Assembly: GCA_035495315.1 (NCBI GenBank)
Contig: DATJGF010000232.1
Span: 1 to 64,000 of the forward strand
From: DATJGF01 sp035495315
GTDB taxonomy: Bacteria > Verrucomicrobiota > Verrucomicrobiia > Limisphaerales > UBA8199
Reading direction: 5' to 3'
Length of the DNA stretch: 64,000 bases
Notes under the pieces: model-generated
What the model was told of the DNA's origin: nothing
Databases searched by the model: none
What the model saw: only the letters and a program-made list of their open reading frames with translations
Position numbers and translations under genes: made by a program
In this document: one piece after another, positions 9,401 to 17,619 of the stretch
Position numbering within the stretch: the stretch's first letter is position 1
Layout: each line of letters begins with the position of its first letter

Positions 9401-11785
9401 TTAATTATTGGGCAGAACTTGCCCGCGAATTTCTCCGCCGATATAATTCGTGGTGTGAATGTTGGCATAGGTCTGACCCGTCACCAGATACAGCAGATTT
9501 TGCGAGCTGAGCGAAGCGCTACCGCTGATCGTCCCAGAAGAGGCTGCCGGAGGACTGAATGGTATCAGAACTGCGTTGTTGTGAGCGGTATCGGCGGGTC
9601 CATGAATGTGGGCTCCAGTTGCGGAGGAGAGCAGGTTGGTAAAAGTAATATTATAGAAAAGCACACTGTTGCTTACGGACAGTGTGCCTGACCCAGTACC
9701 TGGCGAAGCGGTGGAGGGGACTTCGGCCGCGGCATTCATGCTGACGGCAAACTGGGCGGGGGCGATTTGTCCCCGTATTTCCCCTCCGGTGTTTGTGGTG
9801 CTATGGACGTTTACATACGTCTGCCCCGACAGGAGATATGCCATCTGGTTTGGAGTTAACGTGGCGGTGCCTGAAACTGAGCCGGATTTCGCCGAAGGCG
9901 GGGTGTTGAACGGCACGATCACTGGGGCATTGCTGCCGACCGGAGCCGGCCCATGGATGTGAGCGGCGATAGCGTTGCCAACCAAACCAGAGAAGTTGAG
10001 CGTGTAGAATAGGTGGTTCCCCACAAGGGTCAACGACGCCGAGCCACTTGCTGAAGTGGTGACGGCGGGAACTTCCGAGGCTCCATTGAGCGTTACGGGA
10101 ATATGTAAGGGCACGACCTGGCCGCGGACTTCGCCGCCCTGATTAAGCGTTGTGTGAATGTTAACGTAGGTCACACCGTTGATTATGTCAGCCAACTGGT
10201 CCGGGGTGAGGACTTGTGTTCCGGATAAAGTCCCTGAAGTTCCGGTGGCGCCACTAAGCGGGAAAAGAACGCCTGCATTGGTGGTTGCATCGGCAGTTCC
10301 ATGTAGATGCGCAGCAATTGCCGGTGACGATAAACCCGAGAACGATATGTTGTAATTGAAATTGCTGCCGTCGATCGAAATCGTTCCAATCCCAGAAGCC
10401 GTTGTCGCAATGGAAGGAACTTCTGAGTCGCCATTGAGGAATACTGTAAAGGGGAGCACCGTTTTTTCGGTCTGGCTGGATACTCGCCAGAAATTCTCAG
10501 GGCCATCTTTGCCCACCATCATTGACCGGCTGCTGGTCGTCAGGACATCGAACCAGTTGGTATCGGACAGCGTGGTTCTCTTTTGCAGCAAGAACGGGCC
10601 CTGGCCTCCAGCCCAATTCAGTGTGGCTGCGACCCCATTGTCCTGGACCGCTGTGAACGCAGGGAAAACAGCCGAGATGCTGCCGAAAAGCCCGTGATCC
10701 TCCACTGCGCCTGGGCCAGGAATCCCAGCTGTAAAGTAGAGCGTATGAGCCTCGCCGCCACTGCCGCCATTGCCAAATTTTATCGCCCAAAGGCCTTGCA
10801 CAGAAAGGGGAACCCCTGTGCCGGCATCCGTCAATGTTCCCAACAAACTGTTGTTGTTGTTTGGATCAAACGCGTTGACCCTGCCGTCACCGAAATTGCC
10901 TATCAAGAGGGCGCCGGCGAATGGGCCGAAACCAGCCGGTGCCAAGGCCATCCCCCAAGGGGAATTAAGCACGCCTTGACTCGCAAAACGCTTTACTAGT
11001 TGCCCGTCTGTGCCGAACACGTTCACATAACCATTTCCAGGACCGGCGACATCATCATGCGCGTCGGCGTCCTGCTTGGCATAGGTGACAAAGAGCTGAC
11101 CATTGACAGCCTCAATGCCGAATGGAGCAAAGCCAGCGGGTATTGTAGGGTCGCTGAAGTTTCCGGTCAGCGTCACCGCAGCGTAATTCGTGTCAAAGAC
11201 ATCGATTCTGCCGTTGTGAAAGTCGGTCGCATACAAATAGGTGTTGTTGCCGCTTTTGGCAATTGCGAGGCCCTTGTAAACGCTCCCAGCCTGGGAATTA
11301 TCTGCCTTCAATATGGCGTTGGTACTACTGCTCCATCCGACAATAGTCCCATCTTCAGTGGAGAAAATAAAGCGCGCCGGCGCGTTGGAAGCGACGGTAA
11401 AGCTCGTAGTGCTGTTGAAGATGATTCCCGTAGGAGCGCCCGGAGGGGTTCCACCGTTGGGAGGCGGGATATTGACGATGAGAGCTGACGGTGTTCCGGC
11501 GGTATTGTACAACGTGGAAAGTCCTGAGTGATTGTTGCTAATCCAGAAAGGGCTGGTCGAACTGAAGGCTATGCCCCAAGGATTCACCAGATTCGTGTCG
11601 GTGACATCGGCAAGCCCAGGCAGGTCCGAAACCAGGTTATGTATGACGTAGGCATTTTGCGCTTGGGCAAATGCCGGCCCAAGACTCGCACCAAGTACGG
11701 TCAGAGAGATCGCCAGCACGCGGCTTAAGCTGCATATAAAAGCACCGGTAATTTTCCTTCCCAGGTATCTCGAAATAGTTCTCAT
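9401..11785 (-). CDS. Secreted TIGR03118-type propeller protein with three CHRD domains
   Basis: 794 residues with a signal peptide ending near AFAQAQ. Residues about 45-385 match the TIGR03118 family (opening AYVIHNLVSDLPGLADVTD, then NLVNPWGIAFS, FAPFGIEAVNGQLFVTYA and SPWGMALAP). A short linker follows, then three tandem CHRD domains (about 445-560, 565-675, 680-790), each with the pattern NG.SEVP or AAEVP, A.HIHG or AHLHG, LT..Q...L..G.TYVN.HT and GGEIRGQ. CHRD domains are known from chordin and many bacterial surface proteins with unclear roles. It is probably an extracellular or envelope protein. No catalytic residues can be assigned. Confidence 0.85.
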   Translation of the reverse strand: MRTISRYLGRKITGAFICSLSRVLAISLTVLGASLGPAFAQAQNAYVIHNLVSDLPGLADVTDTNLVNPWGIAFSSTSPFWISNNHSGLSTLYNTAGTPSALIVNIPPPNGGTPPGAPTGIIFNSTTSFTVASNAPARFIFSTEDGTIVGWSSSTNAILKADNSQAGSVYKGLAIAKSGNNTYLYATDFHNGRIDVFDTNYAAVTLTGNFSDPTIPAGFAPFGIEAVNGQLFVTYAKQDADAHDDVAGPGNGYVNVFGTDGQLVKRFASQGVLNSPWGMALAPAGFGPFAGALLIGNFGDGRVNAFDPNNNNSLLGTLTDAGTGVPLSVQGLWAIKFGNGGSGGEAHTLYFTAGIPGPGAVEDHGLFGSISAVFPAFTAVQDNGVAATLNWAGGQGPFLLQKRTTLSDTNWFDVLTTSSRSMMVGKDGPENFWRVSSQTEKTVLPFTVFLNGDSEVPSIATTASGIGTISIDGSNFNYNISFSGLSSPAIAAHLHGTADATTNAGVLFPLSGATGTSGTLSGTQVLTPDQLADIINGVTYVNIHTTLNQGGEVRGQVVPLHIPVTLNGASEVPAVTTSASGSASLTLVGNHLFYTLNFSGLVGNAIAAHIHGPAPVGSNAPVIVPFNTPPSAKSGSVSGTATLTPNQMAYLLSGQTYVNVHSTTNTGGEIRGQIAPAQFAVSMNAAAEVPSTASPGTGSGTLSVSNSVLFYNITFTNLLSSATGAHIHGPADTAHNNAVLIPFSPPAASSGTISGSASLSSQNLLYLVTGQTYANIHTTNYIGGEIRGQVLPNN

Positions 11786-11980
11786 GGCTAATCAGGTTGC
11801 GTTGACGTTTATTGGATTCGTACTGTAGGAAGTCCCACGCTTGAAAAGGTTCCCGGGAATTTGGGGCGCGAGGTGATCCTGGGCTCCGCCTGCTGTCATG
11901 GATATTTCCCTTTTCGCACGGGTTACACCCAATATCGCCAGTGGTTGGGCAGGACCTAAGTTTTAGAAAAACAATGAGGT

Positions 11981-12190
11981 ATGAATAGAATCGTGTTTGT
12001 GGCGCTGCTGGCGGCGGGGGTCGTGTTGATCATCCTTGGTATAAATGCCAGCAACTCATTCAGTTCAGACGTTTCTCGCTTCTTTACCGGTTCACCAACC
12101 GATAAGTCGGTCTGGATGCTGGTCGGCGGTATTGTCGCATGTATCGTGGGCCTCTTCGGTATGGTCCGTGGAAGGCAAAGTGACGTCTGA
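11981..12190 (+). CDS. DUF3185 small membrane protein
   Basis: 69 residues with two membrane helices (about 4-22 and 43-62) joined by the loop SDVSRFFTGSPTDKS. The pattern GI.AS.S..SDVSRFFTGSPTDK is the DUF3185 signature. Family function is unknown; members are small stress- or envelope-associated membrane proteins. A GAGG lies directly before the ATG, unusually close for a ribosome site. Confidence 0.8.
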   Translation: MNRIVFVALLAAGVVLIILGINASNSFSSDVSRFFTGSPTDKSVWMLVGGIVACIVGLFGMVRGRQSDV

Positions 12191-12236
12191 CGGCACTTAT
12201 CTAGTTCTATTCACCTCGTACAAATCGGTTATTGAT

Positions 12237-12362
12237 ATGTTGGCTGTTACTTTAATTCCTATTTTTGGAGCAATTGGCTACTCCATCCTTTATCTCCTGC
12301 TCGGTGGGGGGTTGGGGGGCGCACTCCTCATCTTTATCGTGGCTAAAGCGCTTGGGAAGTAA
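12237..12362 (+). CDS. Possible 41-aa glycine-rich membrane peptide
   Basis: A 41-residue frame opening MLAVTLIPIFGAIGYS, almost entirely hydrophobic with a GGGLGG hinge and ending AKALGK. It could form one hairpin or a single membrane span. It follows the DUF3185 gene on the same strand by 46 bases. No clear ribosome site is visible, so translation is uncertain. Confidence 0.35.
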   Translation: MLAVTLIPIFGAIGYSILYLLLGGGLGGALLIFIVAKALGK

Positions 12363-12383
12363 GCGCGCGTCTTTGGTGGCGAG

Positions 12384-12836
12384 TTAGCCTTGGGAGCGGA
12401 AACGTCGTTTCAACGCTTCAGCTCTGAATTGGAATATGCGCTCGATATCAGGGCGCACGAGCCACTGGTTGACCACGAAATCCAAGGATACCGCGTAGCG
12501 CACTTTGTCCCGCACGCTCGTGCCACCGTCTTTGGGTTCGAATACGTGCTCGTGAACCCATTTCCGATAGGGGCCGCGAATCTGCTCGTCGACGAATAGT
12601 TGCGGCGGACGCCAGAGGTTGATGCGAGTTCGCCACCGTAAGGGGATTCCGCGCAGCCTTAAACGGTAATCGATAAGCGCCCCTTCTCGCATGGTGATCG
12701 GCAGCGGCGTCAGAATCTCAAAATGCAGCCAGGGAGGTGTAATGGCATCGAGATTCGCCGCGTCGGTAAAGAATAAAAACAAACTCTCCGGTGTAACCGG
12801 CAGCCACAATTGGGACGTGAATTCTCTGATTTTCAG
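12384..12836 (-). CDS. SRPBCC (START-like) family protein, probable non-ATG start
   Basis: About 150 residues of the SRPBCC ligand-binding fold: F.FFTDAANLDAITPPWLHF near the start, GALIDYRLRLRGIPLRWR in the middle and DKVRYAVSLDF with an amphipathic C-terminal helix. Family members usually begin with a short strand before LWLP. Here that strand (KIREFTSQLWLP) is encoded upstream of the first conventional start, a TTG at 12809. No ATG, GTG or TTG lies between that strand and the in-frame stop beyond it, so I place the start at CTG 12836. Using TTG would remove the first strand. The frame begins just after the end of the GH51 gene. The ligand is unknown. Confidence 0.75.
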   Translation of the reverse strand: MKIREFTSQLWLPVTPESLFLFFTDAANLDAITPPWLHFEILTPLPITMREGALIDYRLRLRGIPLRWRTRINLWRPPQLFVDEQIRGPYRKWVHEHVFEPKDGGTSVRDKVRYAVSLDFVVNQWLVRPDIERIFQFRAEALKRRFRSQG

Positions 12837-12860
12837 GCTTTCGGAGTGCTCTTTGAGCGA

Positions 12861-14480
12861 TTACTCCAACTCGAGCTGCAGACAAGTAACGGAGGCAGAC
12901 GGGAAGCTGTGGAAAAGCTGTCCCTCTCTCATTGTAGTCTCGATGCCACGTGGTTGGACGACATTGGGTTGCTCGAAACTGTTGTGGGCGTGAATATCGC
13001 TGCAGGCCAACACCTGGCCCGAAGCGGCCTTCAACTTTGCGGCAGGTACCGAAACTTTGACCTCGACGGCTGCTTCCACACTTGGGTTGACCACCGTGAG
13101 CACCACTCGTCGGTCGTGAAGAGAAGCTGACCCAGCCAACCCAGGAAGCACCGGTTCTTTACTGCTAGTGCTCAATTGGTCCACGTTAAACGCCGCACGA
13201 ACCGATTTGCCGTGATGATGCGCCGCATACATTTCAAACACATGGAAATTCGGTGTGGCGACGAATTTGTCGCCCGTTGCCAGAAAAAGTGAATGCAAGT
13301 TGTTGATGAGTTGGGCGACATTCGCCATTACGACCTTATCGGCGTGTCGGTTAAAGATGTCCAACGTCAAACCGGCGATTAACGCGTCGCGCATGGTGGA
13401 GGTTTGGCCAAAGAGGTGAGCGCGAGCGACCTCAGTACCGGGGCGATGCCAGGCGCCCCATTCGTCTACAATCAACTTAACGCGGTGTTCCTTATCGATT
13501 TCGCCCATCGCATCCCAATGGCGTTTGATCAGATTCTCCATCTGAGTGGCTTTGCCCAGGAGTTCATACCAATCAGCGGTCGTGAAATCGATCGCGTCAC
13601 CCTTGCCGGCGGTGCCGCAGTAGTAATGCATCGCCCAGCCATGTAGCGTGTTGAGCAAACCGCGGTCACGTTCGGTAAGTTTGGAGAAGAAGCGGCGCGT
13701 CCAATCTACATCCCCGCCATTTGGGCCGGAACCGATTAAAGCCAGTGGAACACCATAATTCGGGACCCACGCTGTAAATCTTCGAAATTCGGTCGCGTAT
13801 TCCTCCGGAGTAAAATTGCCGCCGCAGCCCCACGATTCGTTACCGATGCCCCAGAAACGAACGCGGAATGGGTCCGAGTCGCCGTTCGTCGCGCGCTGAG
13901 CTGAGAGCGTGGTCAAGCCGGCGGGCGCGTTGCAGTACTCAACCCATTCGTCAAAATCGCGCGCACTATTTCCTCGCAAATTGACCGCCAGATAAGGCTC
14001 GGCGCCAATCAGGCGGCAGAAATGCATGAACTCGTTTGTACCAAATTCATTCGGGTCATATTTAGCCGGGCCGTCCGGTGCATGCTGCAGGAACGAATCG
14101 TTGATCCAGAAGTTAGTTCGCCGGGGCCGCTGCGCGCGGGATCCAACGCCATCTCGCCAATTGTAACTATCGGCAAAACATCCGCCGGGCCAACGGACGA
14201 CCGAAGGTTTAATGCGCCGCATGCTTTTGACAAGGTCGGTGCGAATACCTTGCTCATTGGGGATCTTGGAATCTTCGCCGACCCAAATGCCGTCGTAAAT
14301 CACGCCGCCTATGTGTTCGGTAAAATGGCCGTAGAGATCAGGGGATATGGTGCCAATTGGTTCATTCAGGAGAATTTCAATGGAAGGCTCAGAGGTTGCC
14401 GCCCAGGCACGCGGAACCGCAATGGCCGAGACTGTGCCGATCGCTGTTTTTTGGATAAAATCTCTCCGGGTCAATTTCAT
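12861..14480 (-). CDS. Secreted GH51 alpha-L-arabinofuranosidase
   Basis: 539 residues with a Tat signal (TRRDFIQKTAIGTVSAIAVPRAWA). The catalytic (beta/alpha)8 domain covers about 35-390 with SVVRWPGGCFADSYNWRDGVG near 93, acid/base Glu215 in WGIGNESWGCGG and nucleophile Glu340 in LIVDEWGAWH. A beta-sandwich C-terminal domain typical of GH51 follows. It hydrolyses terminal alpha-L-arabinofuranosyl residues from arabinan or arabinoxylan. The start overlaps the stop of the zinc-ribbon gene by ATGA, so translation is probably coupled. Export suggests action on plant or algal polysaccharide outside the cytoplasm. Confidence 0.9.
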   Translation of the reverse strand: MKLTRRDFIQKTAIGTVSAIAVPRAWAATSEPSIEILLNEPIGTISPDLYGHFTEHIGGVIYDGIWVGEDSKIPNEQGIRTDLVKSMRRIKPSVVRWPGGCFADSYNWRDGVGSRAQRPRRTNFWINDSFLQHAPDGPAKYDPNEFGTNEFMHFCRLIGAEPYLAVNLRGNSARDFDEWVEYCNAPAGLTTLSAQRATNGDSDPFRVRFWGIGNESWGCGGNFTPEEYATEFRRFTAWVPNYGVPLALIGSGPNGGDVDWTRRFFSKLTERDRGLLNTLHGWAMHYYCGTAGKGDAIDFTTADWYELLGKATQMENLIKRHWDAMGEIDKEHRVKLIVDEWGAWHRPGTEVARAHLFGQTSTMRDALIAGLTLDIFNRHADKVVMANVAQLINNLHSLFLATGDKFVATPNFHVFEMYAAHHHGKSVRAAFNVDQLSTSSKEPVLPGLAGSASLHDRRVVLTVVNPSVEAAVEVKVSVPAAKLKAASGQVLACSDIHAHNSFEQPNVVQPRGIETTMREGQLFHSFPSASVTCLQLELE

Positions 14481-14929
14481 TCCGGCGATTGTTTGCGAGC
14501 TTGTTCCAAGGCCGCGCGAATTTCGGGCGGCAATTCCTCAAGCGAATGGTACACCCGCTCGTTGCCGGCCGCGTCTTTCACCCGATACACTGAAACAGTT
14601 TTCTCAGTTACGATCTTGGTAATTGGTCCAGTCGTGGACGAGGAACTGAAGGTCTGCTGTAACGCGTCGGACTGGATCTTTTCGATTTCGGCCCTTAGCT
14701 CGGGCGGAACTTCGTCCAACGAATGGTACTCGTGTTGCGCCCCGTTTTTGTCTGTCGTTTTGATGGTTATCGTCTTCTTGATTTGAACCAGGGGACGTCG
14801 TGGTCTGGCAGAGCCTTGAAAAAGCGCAAGAAATCTTTGCCACAAGCTGGGTGGTTCGATGCGCGCGTAACATTTGGGACAGAATTGAGCGCCGGGCTCA
14901 ACTGGATCGCCGCAATCGGGGCAGTTCAT
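14477..14929 (-). CDS. Zinc-ribbon protein with two internal repeats
   Basis: 150 residues from the ATG directly before CPDCGDPVEPGAQFCPKC, a two-CxxC zinc ribbon. An upstream ATG at 14974 is also possible, but the extra residues look like read-through of spacer DNA. After the ribbon there are two copies of a motif near 60-85 and 118-145: basic beta strands, then NG or GNE, YHSL.E.PPE.RA..E. The duplication suggests two similar small domains. Function is unknown. The stop overlaps the GH51 start by ATGA, tying it to that enzyme. The spacer upstream (14975-15060) is purine-rich. Confidence 0.7.
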   Translation of the reverse strand: MNCPDCGDPVEPGAQFCPKCYARIEPPSLWQRFLALFQGSARPRRPLVQIKKTITIKTTDKNGAQHEYHSLDEVPPELRAEIEKIQSDALQQTFSSSSTTGPITKIVTEKTVSVYRVKDAAGNERVYHSLEELPPEIRAALEQARKQSPE

Positions 14930-15151
14930 AAAGACATCGGTTGCGCGCAGAATTTGTAGCGGGTTTTGGGCCATGTTGCAAAGAAATAGCCACGAAGAAG
15001 GGGACAAAGCACCCAGAGAGACGGACGACGGAGAGGGCGAACGTCGAGCGATTCGTCAGGTTTTGGAACGCGCCAGTTCTCTGGCGCCGTTGGTGGTTCT
15101 GATTGGATTCAAGAGCGCCCCGGCACTGGCGTACTGCAAGACGTGGCGCAC

Positions 15152-16021
15152 CTAGCAGCGCGGATACCGGCCAACTGCCATGAGGATTCCTTGGAGCAGA
15201 GCGTAAGGATTCGGTGGGCAACCGGGGATATAAACATCGACCGGAATGACTTTATCCACCCCGCCGAGGCACGCGTAATTCTGGCCAAAGATGCCGCCGC
15301 TGCAACCGCAAGCGCCGACGGCGACCACCAGCCGCGGGGCTGGAGTAGCATCGTAGGTCTTTCGCAAAGCCAATTCCATGTTGCGTGAGACTGGACCTGT
15401 GACCAGCAACATGTCGGCATGCCGCGGCGAGGCAACAAAGTGGATGCCGAAACGCTCGATGTCGTAGATGGGGCTGTTCAGGCCAACGATCTCGATTTCG
15501 CAACCGTTGCAAGAACCCGCATCGACTTCGCGGATGTGTAATGAGCGGCCGAGTACTTTGTGGATCTGTTGCTTTAACTGGGGGCCTAATACTTCAATTG
15601 ATTCTGGATCGGAGCTTGAGGCTCGTTTTAGGGTTCCTTGGTCATTGGCCGGCTGATCCCCCAAATGTATGTGCGTATCATTTGCCCCCAGACGATAGAA
15701 GGCGGTTGAAATTAAATCCCGTCTGCGAGAAGTAGACAACTCTGTGTCGCCGGTCATATGAATAGTGTCGTCAGCCTCGGCGCACAAACCACAGAAGGTG
15801 CATTTGCCGAGGTCAAACGTAACCTGTCTCACGTTCCCAGAAGGGGCGTACTCGATGGCGCCCGTTGGGCAAGCTGTGGCCGCAGGACGAGGGTCTTTCC
15901 ATTTTGTGAAGTCAATTTCCGGCCGACCGCGTCGTACCGGGGCATTGCCGTTTTGCGTCTCACGCGGAAAGGCGGTGGTAACGACGCCGGTGGCCAGGCT
16001 TTTACGAAGAATCTCAAACAT
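15152..16021 (-). CDS. Hydrogenase-4-like small subunit fused to a one-cluster ferredoxin domain
   Basis: 289 residues. The C-terminal half is a HyfI/HycG/NuoB-type subunit with the four ligands of the [4Fe-4S] cluster near the large subunit: Cys171 and Cys174 (SCNGCE), Cys238 (VGACGC) and Cys268 (PGCPPNP). The N-terminal part resembles HycF/HyfH but is reduced: it keeps CPTGAI (Cys51) and CTFCGLC (Cys74, 77, 80) and lacks the first CxxCxxC and the last CP. Those four cysteines are exactly the ligand set of one of the two clusters of such ferredoxins, so one cluster is expected there. It is the last gene of the operon, two bases after the large-subunit stop. It probably carries electrons between a soluble partner and the membrane arm. 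Confidence 0.88.
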   Translation of the reverse strand: MFEILRKSLATGVVTTAFPRETQNGNAPVRRGRPEIDFTKWKDPRPAATACPTGAIEYAPSGNVRQVTFDLGKCTFCGLCAEADDTIHMTGDTELSTSRRRDLISTAFYRLGANDTHIHLGDQPANDQGTLKRASSSDPESIEVLGPQLKQQIHKVLGRSLHIREVDAGSCNGCEIEIVGLNSPIYDIERFGIHFVASPRHADMLLVTGPVSRNMELALRKTYDATPAPRLVVAVGACGCSGGIFGQNYACLGGVDKVIPVDVYIPGCPPNPYALLQGILMAVGRYPRC

Positions 16022-16023
16022 AA

Positions 16024-17619
16024 TCAGCGATCGGTTCCGGAGTACGACAGGTTGAAGCTCTTATTCACGACCGGAAAATCCGGGATGATATTGCCGAGGA
16101 TGGCTTCGCTCAGAGCGGGCCAATTCTGTAACGAAGGATCTTTGATTTTGCACCGGGCAAGCCGACCTCCTCCGGCGCTACGGATCCAATGGAAGATCTC
16201 TCCGCGCCAGCCCTCGACGTATCCGAGCGCGACGGCGTCGGCCGGCAAATCGGGCACTTTGACGCGTATGGGTCCGAGTGGCAATTGGTCGATGAGCTGC
16301 TTGATAATCGAAAGCGACGCGGCGACTTCATCGATACGCACCTGCATCCGTCGCAGGACATCGCCTTCCTGGTACACGGGTATGACAAAATTGAGGCGGG
16401 AATAAGCCGCATGTGGATGATCACGGCGCAGGTCGTGGTCGAATCCAGACGCGCGACCGGCAATGCCGACCACGCCGAGGTCGCGCGCGGTTTCGGGTTT
16501 GAGTATGCCCGTGGTTTCAAGACGGTCGCGGGTAGAGGAAGATTCGCGGATGAGATTAACCAGCGAGTCGAAATCCGGCTGCAATTCATCTACGAATTGA
16601 GCAATAGCTTGCAGTTGGTCAGGGTTCCAATCAAAGCGGACCCCGCCGATACAGGCCATGCCCCGCAGTAATCGGTTTCCCGTGAGTCGCTCGTTGAGGC
16701 AGAGCACGCTTTCTTTAAGTCGCATCGCGTGTGCGTTAGCGACGACAAACGCCACGTCGGTCGCAATGGCCCCGATATCAGCAATATGGTTGTAGAGTCG
16801 CTCAAGTTCGAGGCAGAACGTCCGCAAGACCCGCGCGCGCTCAGGTGGCTCGACATTGCCAGCGCGTTCGATCGCATGGCAGAAAGCAGTCGCGTGGGCA
16901 AAACTTGAGTCACCCGATATACTCTCGGCTAGCCGCACTCCGTGAGCGACCGGAATATTTTCAAAGATTTTCTCGGTGCCCTTATGAGTGTAAAAGAGGC
17001 GAATTTGCAGATAGAGCACGGGTTCGCCCGCGACGCTGAAGAGGAAATGGCCAGGCTCGATGATCCCGGCATGAACAGGACCGACAGGTACTTGAAAAAC
17101 TCCTTCGCCTTCCACCTGGCGGAATTTGTGGCGTTCCCCCTGAAACTGTGGGAGTTGGGTTCGCAAATCGAAATCCTTCCGCAGGGGATAAACAGCGGGC
17201 CAATCATCATGCAGCGCGCAGCGGCGGGGGTTAGGGTGGCCTTCGAGCCTCAGGCCGAAGAGGTCCTGGATTTCGCGTTCCTGCCAGTTAACCGCCGGGA
17301 GGGCATTGGTGAGGGAAGTGAAGACGGGCTGATCGGCTGACACAGGGACGCGCAAAATGATGAACCCATGTGCAGTGTCCAGTGCGAAGACATAGTACAA
17401 ATGGAAACTCTGGGTATTCCGGCGTACATCGTCAGCGAACAAACTCACCAGCCGGCCGTCCCATTTTTTATAAAGCTGGGCGCAAAAGCCTGCGACCAAA
17501 TCCACATTCCCATGAAAATAGATCTCGTTGGGACGCGGCGCACGCACGTCGGCGATCCTCGTCCGGAATTTTTCCGCTAAGTCGGTGACAATTGGCTGCA
17601 GGGAAGACAGGACATTCAT
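16024..17619 (-). CDS. Hydrogenase-4-like large subunit (30-kDa/49-kDa fusion) lacking nickel ligands
   Basis: 531 residues from the ATG that overlaps the upstream stop by ATGA. The first about 165 residues are the NuoC-like domain (NWQEREIQDLFGLRLEGHP and PLRKDF), and the rest is the NuoD/HycE-like domain (VPVGPVHAGIIEPGHF). In [NiFe]-hydrogenases two CxxC pairs hold the metal. Here the first is SISGDSSFAH (Ser235 and Ser238 in place of Cys) and the second NLSYSGTDR (Ser525 and Gly528). The protein stops at the Arg where HycE-type precursors are cleaved after nickel insertion, so no maturation peptide is present. It should not be a hydrogenase; the family is the NiFe-less 'Ehr' group. Confidence 0.9.
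   Translation of the reverse strand: MNVLSSLQPIVTDLAEKFRTRIADVRAPRPNEIYFHGNVDLVAGFCAQLYKKWDGRLVSLFADDVRRNTQSFHLYYVFALDTAHGFIILRVPVSADQPVFTSLTNALPAVNWQEREIQDLFGLRLEGHPNPRRCALHDDWPAVYPLRKDFDLRTQLPQFQGERHKFRQVEGEGVFQVPVGPVHAGIIEPGHFLFSVAGEPVLYLQIRLFYTHKGTEKIFENIPVAHGVRLAESISGDSSFAHATAFCHAIERAGNVEPPERARVLRTFCLELERLYNHIADIGAIATDVAFVVANAHAMRLKESVLCLNERLTGNRLLRGMACIGGVRFDWNPDQLQAIAQFVDELQPDFDSLVNLIRESSSTRDRLETTGILKPETARDLGVVGIAGRASGFDHDLRRDHPHAAYSRLNFVIPVYQEGDVLRRMQVRIDEVAASLSIIKQLIDQLPLGPIRVKVPDLPADAVALGYVEGWRGEIFHWIRSAGGGRLARCKIKDPSLQNWPALSEAILGNIIPDFPVVNKSFNLSYSGTDR

Noticed and set aside
14975..15060. Purine-rich spacer as another heptanucleotide array
   Set aside because: Some units of seven can be drawn, but the register is not kept well enough to claim it.
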